DNA of 64,000 bases from DATKPE01 sp033854175 (GTDB lineage Bacteria; Bacteroidota; Ignavibacteria; UBA10030; SZUA-254). The translations under genes and the position numbers were made by a program. Location: NCBI GenBank assembly GCA_033854175.1, contig JAWOKN010000054.1:1-64000 (forward strand), read 5' to 3'. The notes beneath the pieces are model-generated. The model did no database searches. It was given only the letters and a program-made list of their open reading frames with translations, and was not told the DNA's origin. Shown here one piece after another: positions 1-8,612 of this stretch. Position 1 is the first letter of the stretch; each line of letters starts with the position of its first letter.

Positions 1-223
1 CGGGAATCATGTTCACCGAATCTATCGGCGGCAATGCGGCCGGAAGTCCGAACGAATCGGCAAACTCCGCCCAGCTGTTCCTGACCCCCTCGTACCGGGC
101 CTGGGAGAATTCTGAAATGTAGGGGTAGCCGTGCGGCGTTATCGGAAGACCGGGAGTGACGACATCCTGATTGCATCCTCCGAACCTTATGAAGAGGACG
201 CAGATGAGTATGATCTTGTGCAT
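1..223 (-). CDS. Putative lipoprotein, truncated by the left window edge
   Basis: An open frame on the minus strand starts at an ATG (positions 223-221) with a strong GGAGGAAA ribosome site just upstream, inside the last codons of hemE. It runs 74 codons to the window edge without a stop. The N-terminus is a short hydrophobic stretch followed by FGGC, a plausible lipobox with Cys at residue 17, so the product is probably an exported lipoprotein. The start lies about 20 bases after the hemE stop, so it is likely co-transcribed with the heme genes. No family is recognised from the visible part. The charge pattern and ribosome site support a real gene; its length and role cannot be seen. Confidence 0.65.
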   Translation of the reverse strand, partial: MHKIILICVLFIRFGGCNQDVVTPGLPITPHGYPYISEFSQARYEGVRNSWAEFADSFGLPAALPPIDSVNMIP

Positions 224-241
224 CGTTTCCTCCGTGAGGAT

Positions 242-1282
242 TTAATGATAAACACCGCTTTCCTCCCTGACGGCGTTTATGAACGCTTTCGCGTGGTCAA
301 CCGGGACATCCGGAAGTATACCATGCCCAAGATTGAAGATGTGCCCCGGCCCTTTGCCGTATTTCTCAAGTATTGAACGAACCTGTCGCCGGATTTGTTC
401 CGGTCGCGCATACAAGACCACCGGATCGAGATTTCCCTGGAGTGCGGCCTTTCCGCCTATTTTTTCACGCGCAACCCCGATGTCGATCGTCCAGTCCAGT
501 CCCACGACATGACATCCCGTCGCGGCGATCTTTTCCATCGAATGCCCGCAGTCCTTGCAGAAAACGATCACCGGTACGCCTGTGGAACCCAACCCGCTCA
601 CGATCTCCCCGATGTACCGGAGCGAAAACTCCTCGAACGCATCGGGCGCCAGGATGCCACCCCAGGTGTCGAAGATCTGTATCGCATCGGCTCCGGCACC
701 GACCTGCGCGATTGTGTACGCCAAAACCGACCTGGTGAGCTTCTCAAGCAACAGGTGCGCCAGAGCCGGTTCGTTGTAGATCAGCTCCTTGACGGACCGG
801 AAATTTTTTGAGCCATGCCCCTCAACCATGTAGGAGGCTAACGTCCAGGGCGAACCTGAAAACCCGATCAACGGGACCCGCCCGGCTAAACTTTTCTGCG
901 TCTGCCTGATCGCCTCCAGGACAAAACGGAGCTCCGCTCCGGGGTCCGGAACGGATAATTTTTCAATATCGGCACGCGACCTGACCGGCGAGGGGAATAC
1001 CGGGCCGCCTTTTCCTTCCTCAATGATGAGCTTCATCCCCATCGCCTCCGGAACAACCAGAATGTCCGAGAAGATGATCGCTGCATCCACATCCAGGATG
1101 TCAACCGGCTGCATGGTGACCTCGGCCGCAAGGTGGGGTGTCTTGCACAAGGTGAGGAAATCGACCTTCGCCCGGATTGCCCTGTACTCGGGCAGGTATC
1201 TCCCGGCCTGACGCATCATCCAGACCGGCGTCCGCGGGACGTTCTGCCTGCGGCATGCCCTGAGAAAGAGGTCGTTGGTCAC
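242..1282 (-). CDS. hemE: Uroporphyrinogen decarboxylase
   Basis: The 346-residue product is HemE, the cytosolic enzyme that decarboxylates the four acetate side chains of uroporphyrinogen III to give coproporphyrinogen III. The N-terminus carries the family signature PVWMMRQAGRYLPEY (about residues 18-32), including the substrate-binding Arg, and the central GFSGSPWTLASYMVEG segment is also typical. Length is normal for the family. The start overlaps the hemD stop by four bases (ATGA), showing translational coupling in a ccsA-hemA-hemC-hemD-hemE transcript. Identity is firm. Confidence 0.97.
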   Translation of the reverse strand: MTNDLFLRACRRQNVPRTPVWMMRQAGRYLPEYRAIRAKVDFLTLCKTPHLAAEVTMQPVDILDVDAAIIFSDILVVPEAMGMKLIIEEGKGGPVFPSPVRSRADIEKLSVPDPGAELRFVLEAIRQTQKSLAGRVPLIGFSGSPWTLASYMVEGHGSKNFRSVKELIYNEPALAHLLLEKLTRSVLAYTIAQVGAGADAIQIFDTWGGILAPDAFEEFSLRYIGEIVSGLGSTGVPVIVFCKDCGHSMEKIAATGCHVVGLDWTIDIGVAREKIGGKAALQGNLDPVVLYARPEQIRRQVRSILEKYGKGPGHIFNLGHGILPDVPVDHAKAFINAVREESGVYH

Positions 1283-2076
1283 TTTGTCCCCCCGTGCTCT
1301 GTGACGTACCGGCCCATCGCCTCGACCATCCCGTCCGTCGTCGAAACCTCCGGAATGATGTCGACCTCTATGCCGTGCTGACGGATTGCCTCTGCCGTCG
1401 TCGGACCGATCGCCGCCATAAGGGCGCGTTCCGCGTATTCCCGCGTGCGCTCGACCGAGAAGAGGAGTGTAAAATTTTTGAATGCAGACGGGCTCAGGAA
1501 TGTCATGATGTCAATGTCATCCGCCGCAAACCTCGCGTGAAGTTTCTCGATGTCACCTTTGTCGGGAACGACGTTCATGTAGACCACGAGGGGATCGACA
1601 TTCGCCCCCAGCATCCTCAGGTTGTCGGACAGCGTCTCCCTGGTCAGATTGCCCCCGGGGAAAAGGTAGGACTTTCCCTGAAGATCCTCCTGCTGCAGAA
1701 GCCTGCTCAGATCCGATGATGTGAATTTCTCCGGTACGTGCGTGACGTGTATCCCTTCTTTTTCCAGAAATTGCCTGGTTTTTTCCCCCACGGCGAATAT
1801 CTGCTTTTTCAGGAGTTCACCGATCGTGTGGCCGGCCTCCTTGTACCGCCGGAAAAAATATTCGGCGGCGTTCACACTGGTGAATGCCAGCCCGTCATAC
1901 ATGTATAAACCCTCGATCGCCTTGTCGCATGCGCCCCACTCCGTGACAGGCCGTATGTCGATGGTCGGGAAGATGACGGCCTTTCCGCCGGCTTCCCCGA
2001 TCTTCCGGACAAATTCAGCCGCCTGCTGGACGGCACGGGTGACAAGTATGTTTTTTCCTGCAAGTGGTTGTGACAT
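1279..2076 (-). CDS. hemD: Uroporphyrinogen-III synthase
   Basis: This 265-residue protein resembles HemD, which cyclises hydroxymethylbilane with inversion of ring D. The family is poorly conserved, but the KNILVTRA start, the VNAAEYFF segment and TFLSPSAFKNF near residue 190 match its two-domain fold, and it sits between hemC and hemE. I chose the ATG at 2076, which begins MSQPLAGKNILVTRA. A TTG 18 bases upstream would add six residues and has no better ribosome site. It is separated from hemC by a short gap holding an inverted repeat and overlaps hemE by four bases. Confidence 0.9.
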   Translation of the reverse strand: MSQPLAGKNILVTRAVQQAAEFVRKIGEAGGKAVIFPTIDIRPVTEWGACDKAIEGLYMYDGLAFTSVNAAEYFFRRYKEAGHTIGELLKKQIFAVGEKTRQFLEKEGIHVTHVPEKFTSSDLSRLLQQEDLQGKSYLFPGGNLTRETLSDNLRMLGANVDPLVVYMNVVPDKGDIEKLHARFAADDIDIMTFLSPSAFKNFTLLFSVERTREYAERALMAAIGPTTAEAIRQHGIEVDIIPEVSTTDGMVEAMGRYVTEHGGTK

Positions 2077-2101
2077 GATGAATATTCCCAACACCGGCCA
2101 G

Positions 2102-2124
2102 CCCCGCTCTTCGGGGGGGCGGGG
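2102..2124. other. GC-rich inverted repeat between hemC and hemD
   Basis: CCCCGC (2102-2107) and GCGGGG (2119-2124) can pair in the gap between hemC and hemD. There is no T-tract on either strand, so this does not look like an intrinsic terminator. It may stabilise or separate the two halves of the hem transcript. Function is unknown. Confidence 0.4.
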
Positions 2125-2133
2125 ACTTCCTGC

Positions 2134-3105
2134 CTAGTACGCCGAAGGTGCCGCGGCCGAAACCACCGACCGGATCGCATTCAGAATCCCCTCCCCGCCG
2201 CTTTTGTACAACGTCTCGGCCAGTTGGCATGCCAGCTTTTCTCCCTCCTCGGGCGAACCCTGGACCTTCCCCCGGATGGCCTTTTTCCCGTCCGGCGTGC
2301 AGATCACCGCGTCCATCAGAAGGGTGTTGTCCTCAATCCGCGCATAGGTCCCGATCGGGACCTGACATCCCCCCTCGAGATACCGGAGGAATGCCCGCTC
2401 CGCATTGACCGCAATCGTCGTCGGTATGCTCTCAAGCGGCCGTATCAGCGCCCGCATCGCCGGCTCACCCTCACGGATTTCGAGCGCAAGTGCCCCCTGC
2501 CCGACTGCCGGCAACATCCTGTCGAGCGGGATGATGTCGGTGATCCTCTCCTCAAAACCGAGCCTGATCACACCGGCCCGGGCCAGTATGATCCCGTCCC
2601 AGCCGGAATTGTCCAGCTTCGCGAGCCGCGTGTTGAGGTTTCCCCTGAGGTCGGCGATCTGAAGATCGGGCCGGAGATGCAGCAACTGGCTTCTCCGGCG
2701 CAAACTCCCCGTCCCGATCACGCCGCCTCCCGGAACGTCGTCAAGCCGCTTGTACGCCTTATTCGGATGGGCGATGAAGACATCATGCACGTCCTCCCGC
2801 CGCGTGACAGCCCCGATGACGAGCCCCGCGGGGAGCTCCGTCGGCAGGTCCTTCATGCTGTGAACAGCCAGGTCGATCCGCTTCCCCAATAGCGCGTGCT
2901 CGATCTCTTTCGTAAACAGCCCCTTGTCCCCGATCGCCGAAAGGGGGGAGTCGAGGATCTTGTCTCCGGTCGTTTTGATGATCTCCACCTCGACCCGGAG
3001 ATCGGGAAAATGCTTTTCAAGCTCGTTCTTGACCCACCCGGTCTGCCAGAGCGCAAGCTGGCTTCCGCGACTGCCGATGACGATCTGTCCTACGGGGGGT
3101 TTCAT
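2134..3105 (-). CDS. hemC: Porphobilinogen deaminase (hydroxymethylbilane synthase)
   Basis: The 323-residue product is HemC, which joins four porphobilinogens into hydroxymethylbilane on a dipyrromethane cofactor. Visible hallmarks are IGSRGSQLALWQT at the N-terminus, VHSMKDLPTELP (about residues 80-91), GTGSLRRRSQLL and the NLNTRLAKLD segment. Near residue 247 the cofactor-attachment region reads LEGGCQVPIGTYA with the expected Cys. The ATG start overlaps the hemA stop by four bases. Length and motifs are normal. Confidence 0.97.
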   Translation of the reverse strand: MKPPVGQIVIGSRGSQLALWQTGWVKNELEKHFPDLRVEVEIIKTTGDKILDSPLSAIGDKGLFTKEIEHALLGKRIDLAVHSMKDLPTELPAGLVIGAVTRREDVHDVFIAHPNKAYKRLDDVPGGGVIGTGSLRRRSQLLHLRPDLQIADLRGNLNTRLAKLDNSGWDGIILARAGVIRLGFEERITDIIPLDRMLPAVGQGALALEIREGEPAMRALIRPLESIPTTIAVNAERAFLRYLEGGCQVPIGTYARIEDNTLLMDAVICTPDGKKAIRGKVQGSPEEGEKLACQLAETLYKSGGEGILNAIRSVVSAAAPSAY

Positions 3106-4376
3106 TGCCGATGCGTCTTGTCGAGACCGAAGAGATGACGAAGGACAGACACTTTTCTTTGCGTCTCCCCCCGGGATTGCTCGGGAGCAGGGGTGCGGAG
3201 ATTCACCATCGGGGTGTGCAGGATCTTGTTGACGATCCGCTTGGTCAAAAGCTCCACCTCCTCCTGCGATTCCGCGGGAAACCGGTGGAGGTGCTTCTCC
3301 ACCTCGCCCTGCCGTATTGTTTCAAACTGATCGCGCAGTTGCTGGATCGTCGGCGTGATGTCAAGCGACAGGTACCACTGGGAGAAGACCGCCGCCTCCT
3401 CTGCAATGATCTTCTCGATTTTCGGCACCTCCTCCTGCCGGTGCACGAGATTGTTGTCCACGATGTGATTCAGCGTGTCGATGTCGTTGAGGAAGACGTT
3501 CTCAATGACGTTTGCAAGCGGATCGATGTTCCTCGGTACGCCGATGTCGATGATGAAGAGCGGCCTGTTCGCACGGTGCTTCATCGCCTGCCGGATCTCT
3601 GCCTGCGAGAGGACAAAGGCGGGGGATTCCACCGCGCTGATGATGATGTCCACCTGCGAAAGCTCCCCCTGGATAAGGTGAAAATCGATGACCCGCCCCC
3701 TGAGCTCGGCCGCGAGTTCCTCAGCCCGCTCCCGCGTCCTGTTCGCCAGAAGGAGATTCCCGAGGTTCCGCCCGACGAGATGCTTTGCCGTCAGTTTCCC
3801 CGTCTCACCCGCACCAACGAGCAGTGCGGTCCGCCTGGAGAGGTCTTCGAAAATTTTCGATGCGAGCTCCGCAGCCGCGTAACTCACCGAAACCGCCCCC
3901 TCGCCGATTTCGGTCTCGGTCCGGGCCCGCTTTCCGGTGTGAAGCGCCGCGGTGAATAACCGGTTCAACAGGATGTCCGTCGCGTGCGAGTCCTGCCCGA
4001 TCTCAAACCCCTCCTTGATCTGCCCGAGAATCTGTACGTCGCCGAGGACCATCGAATCAATCCCCGATGCGACGCCGAAGAGATGCTGCACAGCGTCGAT
4101 CGACCTGTAGGTGTAAAAATGACGTTCCTCCATGTAGGGCTCGGCATTTTTCATCTTCGCAAGAACACGCCACAACGGCTCGCCGTTCTGCCTCTCCGCC
4201 TGCGGTACATAGTAGAGTTCCGTGCGGTTGCAGGTCGATACCAGCACCGCCTCCTCCGCGTACTTTTCCCTCAATACCCGGAGGGCGTCCGCAATCTCCT
4301 TCCCGGAAAACCAGACCCGCTCCCGGATGTCAATCGGTGCGGTCCGGTGACTGATGCCGGTGCAGTAGATGTTCAT
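3102..4376 (-). CDS. hemA: Glutamyl-tRNA reductase
   Basis: This 424-residue protein is the first committed enzyme of the C5 pathway. It reduces glutamyl-tRNA(Glu) to glutamate-1-semialdehyde with NADPH. The N-terminal GISHRTAPIDIRERVWF and the catalytic STCNRTELYYV segment (nucleophilic Cys near residue 49) are clear, followed by GVASGIDSMVLGDVQILGQIKE, a Rossmann region (LLVGAGETGKLTAKHL) and the helical dimerisation domain. Its presence shows heme is made from glutamate rather than by 5-aminolevulinate synthase. hemL and hemB, the next two steps, are not in the window. Confidence 0.97.
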   Translation of the reverse strand: MNIYCTGISHRTAPIDIRERVWFSGKEIADALRVLREKYAEEAVLVSTCNRTELYYVPQAERQNGEPLWRVLAKMKNAEPYMEERHFYTYRSIDAVQHLFGVASGIDSMVLGDVQILGQIKEGFEIGQDSHATDILLNRLFTAALHTGKRARTETEIGEGAVSVSYAAAELASKIFEDLSRRTALLVGAGETGKLTAKHLVGRNLGNLLLANRTRERAEELAAELRGRVIDFHLIQGELSQVDIIISAVESPAFVLSQAEIRQAMKHRANRPLFIIDIGVPRNIDPLANVIENVFLNDIDTLNHIVDNNLVHRQEEVPKIEKIIAEEAAVFSQWYLSLDITPTIQQLRDQFETIRQGEVEKHLHRFPAESQEEVELLTKRIVNKILHTPMVNLRTPAPEQSRGETQRKVSVLRHLFGLDKTHRQ

Positions 4377-4449
4377 CGCCCGGAACCCGCCTTCTTGCCT
4401 GTGCCACGGTGATCAGTGTGTGGATCGGTCGTCGTCATAGAGCCGGGGA

Positions 4450-5274
4450 TCAGTAAAACCTGTGAAATTCGCTGAAGAACATGTTGATGACAGTCATCGA
4501 AAACATCGCCAGCGCAAATCCGAACATCGAGAGGACAACCATCCGCCTGCCGCGCCAGCCCGCAACCCTCTTGGCAACCAAACCCCCTCCGTACATGAGC
4601 CAGATGATGAAGGTCCCCAGTAGCTTGGGATCGGCATACGATATCGAGACAAATACCCGCGGCAGCCAGATGATCCCGACAATGATGGCGATGGTCAGGA
4701 ACACAAACCCGAAAATCGTCGACACAAAACTCATCCGCTCCAGCATCTCAAGATTCGGCAGCCGCTTGTAGATCACTCCGAACCGGTTCGACTTGATGTC
4801 GTGATAGAGCATCAGATACAAAAATCCGTACACCGCCGAGATCGTGATCGCCGTGTAACCCAGAAGCGCACTCGAGACGTGAAATCCCAGCAGATTGCTC
4901 CTCAGGGCAGGGGGGATTTCGGATCTTTCGTGTATGAAGATCGACGAGACCAGCTGGAAAAAGAAGGGGAGGATCAGGATGAAATACCCCGTCGATGAAT
5001 TTTTCGTCCGGAATTCAATGTAGGCGTAGACAACCAGAACCATGAACGCGATCAGCGTCAGAATCTCGAAGAGCGACGTTATGGGGGGATGACCGAATTC
5101 GTATGTCCGGAGCGTTATGTAGAGCGCGTGCAGGATGAGCGTGGCCACGAGGAGGGGTATTTTGAGCCTTTCCGCCGGCTGCGCGTTGCTGAAAAACGAC
5201 CTCGCGTAAACCCAAATTGTCCAAAAATAGGAGAATGGCAGCAGGATTTCGAAAAGTGTGATCAAAGAACGCAT
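4450..5274 (-). CDS. ccsA: CcsA/HemX-type cytochrome c assembly membrane protein
   Basis: The 274-residue protein is almost entirely hydrophobic, with about eight transmembrane segments, and matches the CcsA/HemX family that handles heme in cytochrome c maturation. The segment PPITSLFEILTLIAF resembles the family's periplasmic region, and a conserved His lies in LGFHVSSALLGYTAI. It lacks an obvious full WGxxWxWD tryptophan-rich motif, so it may be the shorter HemX-type paralogue found next to hemA in several phyla. It is the first gene of the heme operon, 73 bases ahead of hemA, with a well-formed promoter just upstream. Confidence 0.82.
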   Translation of the reverse strand: MRSLITLFEILLPFSYFWTIWVYARSFFSNAQPAERLKIPLLVATLILHALYITLRTYEFGHPPITSLFEILTLIAFMVLVVYAYIEFRTKNSSTGYFILILPFFFQLVSSIFIHERSEIPPALRSNLLGFHVSSALLGYTAITISAVYGFLYLMLYHDIKSNRFGVIYKRLPNLEMLERMSFVSTIFGFVFLTIAIIVGIIWLPRVFVSISYADPKLLGTFIIWLMYGGGLVAKRVAGWRGRRMVVLSMFGFALAMFSMTVINMFFSEFHRFY

Positions 5275-5297
5275 ATCAAAATTGAGATTTACCCCTC

Positions 5298-5326
5298 AAG
5301 ATACCAATAAAAACGACAATGTTCAA
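5298..5326 (-). promoter_or_regulatory. Promoter of the ccsA-hem operon
   Basis: Read on the minus strand, TTGAAC (5326-5321) and TATCTTG (from 5303) are separated by exactly 17 bases. Initiation near 5291 would leave about 17 bases before the ccsA ATG. It matches the promoter pattern seen elsewhere in the window. Confidence 0.65.
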
Positions 5327-5373
5327 TCACCACATGTATGATCTGCAAAATACGTACCAAAGACCCAAAATCC

Positions 5374-5402
5374 TTGCAAATCCGTAAAGTCTTTCCTATA
5401 TT
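5374..5402 (+). promoter_or_regulatory. Promoter of the M20 peptidase gene
   Basis: TTGCAA (5374-5379) and TATATT (5397-5402) are 17 bases apart, with the peptidase ATG 48 bases downstream of the -10 box. It is divergent from the hem promoter, and the two -35 boxes are about 48 bases apart. Confidence 0.65.
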
Positions 5403-5449
5403 GCTACAATTCGCAACAATTCTGCCACTAATGTAAACTCCCGTTTCTT

Positions 5450-6835
5450 ATGGACAGCGTTCTACAGTATATCGAACAGAATAAATCCAGATACCTGAGC
5501 GAACTGAAGGATCTCCTCGCTATCCCGAGCGTCAGCACCACGCCGGACCATAAACCCGACATCCAGCGGTGTGCACAGTGGCTCGCCGACCACCTCCGCA
5601 CGATCGGCCTTGAACATATTCAGATCTTTCCTACCCCCGGCCACCCGATTGTCTATGCGGACTGGCTCAACGCCGACGGAGCACCGACACTTTTGATCTA
5701 TGGCCACTACGATGTCCAGCCCCCCGATCCACTTGATCTCTGGACCAGCCCCCCGTTCGAGGCAACCATCCGCGGGGAGAATCTCTACGCACGCGGCTCG
5801 GCCGATGATAAGGGCCAGGTGTTTATTCACCTGAAAAGTCTGGAAGCGTTCCTCCGGAACAAAGGATCACTCCCGCTGAATGTGAAAATGATCATCGAGG
5901 GGGAGGAGGAGATCGGAAGCGACCACCTCGAGGATTTTCTGAAGAACCACGCTACACTCCTCTCGGCCGATCTTGCCGTCATCTCCGACACCGACATGTT
6001 CGCCAAAGACGTCCCCTCGCTCTGCTACGGACTTCGCGGCCTTTCCTACCTCCAGATCGAAGTGACGGGCCCCAATAAGGACCTCCATTCTGGTTCGTTC
6101 GGCGGCGCCCTCCATAACCCCATCCAGGCTCTCACCGAAATGATCGCCCGGCTTCATGATAAAAACGGCCGCGTGACGATTCCCGGGTTTTATAAGGATG
6201 TCCGCCCCCTGACAAAAGCCGAACGAAGGGCGTACAAAAAACTTCCCTGGAGCGATAAAGAGTTCGCCCGCGGGATCGGCCTCAAGGTTCTCTACGGCGA
6301 GAAGGGTTATACGACACTCGAACGGCTCTGGGCACGCCCCACACTCGAGTGCAACGGCATCTGGGGGGGATTCGTCGGCGACGGCGCAAAAACCGTCCTC
6401 CCCTCAAAAGCCTACGCCAAAATTTCGATGCGCCTCGTCCCCGATCAGAAATCGGGCTCGATGGCCAGACTCTTCGAGAAACATATCAGGAAAATCGCCC
6501 CCAGAACCGTCAGCGTGAAGGTCCAGGACCTGCACGGCGGCGAACCGGCCATCACCCCACTGGACAGCCCCGGTATCCGCGCGGCGGTCAGAGCTCTCGA
6601 AAAGGGCTTTCAAAAGAAACCGCTCTTTCAGCGCGAGGGGGGCTCGATTCCCATTGTCGTCCAGTTTAAAAAGATTCTTGCGCTCGATACCGTTCTTCTC
6701 GGTTTCGGCCTGCCCGATGAAAATGCCCATGCACCGGATGAGTTCCTGAACCTCGATAACTTTTATTCGGGCATCCGGACCGTCGTTCATTTCTTCAATG
6801 AACTTCCGCAGTTCATGAGCGGAACCGCGAAGTAA
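5450..6835 (+). CDS. M20 family metallopeptidase (dipeptidase-like)
   Basis: The 461-residue product is an M20/M28-fold zinc peptidase, probably a cytosolic dipeptidase. Metal and catalytic motifs are in order: LLIYGHYDVQPPDP (first His ligand and Asp), ARGSADDKGQVF (bridging Asp), EGEEEIGSDHLE (catalytic Glu pair), VISDTDMF (Asp ligand) and ENAHAPDEF near the C-terminus (last His ligand). A dimerisation lid domain lies between about residues 200 and 330. There is no signal peptide. It is followed by the cobalamin adenosyltransferase gene after 80 bases, but a functional link is not evident. The exact substrate cannot be told. Confidence 0.92.
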   Translation: MDSVLQYIEQNKSRYLSELKDLLAIPSVSTTPDHKPDIQRCAQWLADHLRTIGLEHIQIFPTPGHPIVYADWLNADGAPTLLIYGHYDVQPPDPLDLWTSPPFEATIRGENLYARGSADDKGQVFIHLKSLEAFLRNKGSLPLNVKMIIEGEEEIGSDHLEDFLKNHATLLSADLAVISDTDMFAKDVPSLCYGLRGLSYLQIEVTGPNKDLHSGSFGGALHNPIQALTEMIARLHDKNGRVTIPGFYKDVRPLTKAERRAYKKLPWSDKEFARGIGLKVLYGEKGYTTLERLWARPTLECNGIWGGFVGDGAKTVLPSKAYAKISMRLVPDQKSGSMARLFEKHIRKIAPRTVSVKVQDLHGGEPAITPLDSPGIRAAVRALEKGFQKKPLFQREGGSIPIVVQFKKILALDTVLLGFGLPDENAHAPDEFLNLDNFYSGIRTVVHFFNELPQFMSGTAK

Positions 6836-6915
6836 CGGCTGGATCAGAAGGGTCCCCGGGTCCCTTTCCACGCGTCAGGGACCAGCCGCGGCTTTGGATA
6901 TGAAGCACCTTTTTC

Positions 6916-7479
6916 ATGAAGAAAATTTATACAAAAACGGGCGATAAGGGTTCAACCTCCCTCCTGGGGGGAAAACGTGTGTCGAAGGCCGTTAAACGGA
7001 TCGAAGCCTATGGCACCGTCGATGAACTCAACGCATTTCTCGGAATCGCCAGATCCCTGAACCTCCCGAAACAGATCGATACGATGATCGGATCTGTCCA
7101 GGAGGATCTTTTCCTCCTCGGCGCCGAACTCGCCTCGGATTCCCTCTCCCGGCTGAAAAAAGGCCTCCTCCTCGGACCCCCGGACGTTCTCCGTCTGGAG
7201 AAGATGATCGACCTGGTCGATGCCTCCCTTCCACCCTTGCGGAACTTTATTATCCCGGGAGGCGATCAGGCCGCATCGATGATCCACGCATCACGTGCAA
7301 TCTGCAGACGCGCCGAACGCCTCGTTGTGGATCTTTCATCCCGCGAAGCCGTCCGCGATATCCCCGTCATCTATCTGAACCGGCTCTCCGACCTCCTTTT
7401 TGTCCTCGCGAGAAAGGTTAATTCCGTCCGCAGGAAGCGTGAGGTTGTCTGGAAGGGGAGGGATGCCCGCCGCAGGTAA
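6916..7479 (+). CDS. PduO-type cob(I)alamin adenosyltransferase
   Basis: The 187-residue protein is an ATP:corrinoid adenosyltransferase of the PduO/MMAB family, which makes adenosylcobalamin. The N-terminal IYTKTGDKGSTSLLGG ATP-binding motif, the AYGTVDELNAFLG helix, FIIPGG and the C-terminal YLNRLSDLLFVLAR are all present, so it looks active. The C-terminal RKREVVWKGRD end is close to the usual family terminus. Adenosylcobalamin could serve methylmalonyl-CoA mutase, a B12-dependent ribonucleotide reductase or a microcompartment diol dehydratase; none of these is in the window. No cobalamin riboswitch is seen upstream. Confidence 0.93.
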   Translation: MKKIYTKTGDKGSTSLLGGKRVSKAVKRIEAYGTVDELNAFLGIARSLNLPKQIDTMIGSVQEDLFLLGAELASDSLSRLKKGLLLGPPDVLRLEKMIDLVDASLPPLRNFIIPGGDQAASMIHASRAICRRAERLVVDLSSREAVRDIPVIYLNRLSDLLFVLARKVNSVRRKREVVWKGRDARRR

Positions 7480-7590
7480 TATCCCCATCACCCCGCTCCA
7501 CCCCACCCCCGGCAACGGATGGGCTCGACCGATTTTCCACGACCAGATCTTTGGGTCATCCCCTATTCCACCGGTTTTTCTTCTCTGTCG

Positions 7591-7619
7591 TTGACATTCG
7601 TTGAAAATTTCTCTATATT
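7591..7619 (+). promoter_or_regulatory. Promoter of the complex I operon
   Basis: A perfect TTGACA (7591-7596), 17 bases, then TATATT (7614-7619) followed by TG. The -10 region also reads TATATTTG, matching the TAnnTTTG element known from Bacteroidetes. nuoA starts 49 bases downstream of the -10 box. Confidence 0.8.
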
Positions 7620-7668
7620 TGATGCTTTGAATCGCCAAATCTTTAGGTAAGTTTGCCCCACAGCCATA

Positions 7669-8103
7669 ATGCTTACTGAATTCGGACGAATTTTCATATT
7701 TTTTCTCGTCGGCCTGATTTTTGTCGCGGGCGGCCTCGTCTTTGCCTGGCTCCTTCGCCCCCACCGGTCGTACCCCAATAAACTGATGACGTATGAATGC
7801 GGTGAAGAACCTGTGGGCAATTCATGGGTCAGGTTCAACGTCCGGTTCTATGTCATCGCGCTGATTTTTCTGATTTTCGATGTGGAAGTCGTGTTCCTTT
7901 TCCCCTGGGCGGTTGTCTTTCAAAAGCTCGGACTCTTCGCGTTCGTCGAGATGGTCGTCTTCCTCGCCATCCTCGGCGTCGGTTATGCCTACGTCTGGGT
8001 GAAGGGCGATCTGGACTGGGATAAACCCGCTCCCCTTGTGCCCCGGATCCACCAGGATTCGGGACAAGTCGAGGAGAAAATTTCCGAGGAAGCACTGGTG
8101 TAG
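7669..8103 (+). CDS. nuoA: NADH-quinone oxidoreductase subunit A
   Basis: The 144-residue protein has three transmembrane helices and the family segment KLMTYECGEEPVGNSWVRFNVRFY, followed by LIFLIFDVEVVFLFPW. It is part of the membrane arm of complex I near the quinone channel. It is the first gene of the cluster and lies 7 bases ahead of nuoB. The C-terminal tail of about 25 polar residues is a little longer than in many homologues. Confidence 0.96.
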   Translation: MLTEFGRIFIFFLVGLIFVAGGLVFAWLLRPHRSYPNKLMTYECGEEPVGNSWVRFNVRFYVIALIFLIFDVEVVFLFPWAVVFQKLGLFAFVEMVVFLAILGVGYAYVWVKGDLDWDKPAPLVPRIHQDSGQVEEKISEEALV

Positions 8104-8110
8104 CTGACAC

Positions 8111-8602
8111 ATGGGACTGCTCGATAAACAATTCAACAACGGCAACGTCGTCATCACCTCGATCGATAATCTCCTCAACTGGGCCAGACTCTCGTCCCTC
8201 TGGGGTATGCAGTTCGGTCTTGCATGCTGCGCGATCGAAATGATGGCCACCGGCGCCTCCCACTATGACCTCGACCGGTTTGGGATATTTTTCAGGGGAT
8301 CCCCCCGGCAGTCGGATGTCATGATCGTCGCGGGCACCGTCACGCTGAAAATGGCGGAACGGATTAAACGCCTCTACGACCAGATGCCCGAACCCCGGTA
8401 TGTCGTCTCCATGGGAAGCTGCTCCAATTGCGGCGGACCCTACTGGGAACATGGCTACCATGTCCTCAAAGGCGTCGACCGCGTTGTCCCCGTCGATGTC
8501 TATGTGCCTGGCTGCCCCCCGCGCCCCGAGGCGCTTATCGAGGGGCTCCTCAAATTACGCGAAAAAATCCGGAACGCCAGTCTGGTGAAAAAATCGGCCT
8601 GA
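8111..8602 (+). CDS. nuoB: NADH-quinone oxidoreductase subunit B
   Basis: The 163-residue protein carries the ligands for the terminal 4Fe-4S cluster N2: adjacent cysteines in FGLACCAIEMM, a third Cys in MGSCSNCGGPY and a fourth in VPGCPPRPEAL. It transfers electrons to quinone at the junction of the peripheral and membrane arms. The RGSPRQSDVMIVAGTV segment is typical. Short gaps to nuoA and nuoC indicate one transcript. Confidence 0.97.
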   Translation: MGLLDKQFNNGNVVITSIDNLLNWARLSSLWGMQFGLACCAIEMMATGASHYDLDRFGIFFRGSPRQSDVMIVAGTVTLKMAERIKRLYDQMPEPRYVVSMGSCSNCGGPYWEHGYHVLKGVDRVVPVDVYVPGCPPRPEALIEGLLKLREKIRNASLVKKSA

Positions 8603-8612
8603 AGAACCCCCC

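Noticed and set aside
131..376. An 81-codon plus-strand frame at the left edge
   Set aside because: It overlaps the hemE 3' end and the lipoprotein gene, which has a lipobox and a strong ribosome site on the other strand.
6836..6915. A cobalamin riboswitch before the adenosyltransferase gene
   Set aside because: The 80-base gap is too short and shows no B12-box-like sequence.
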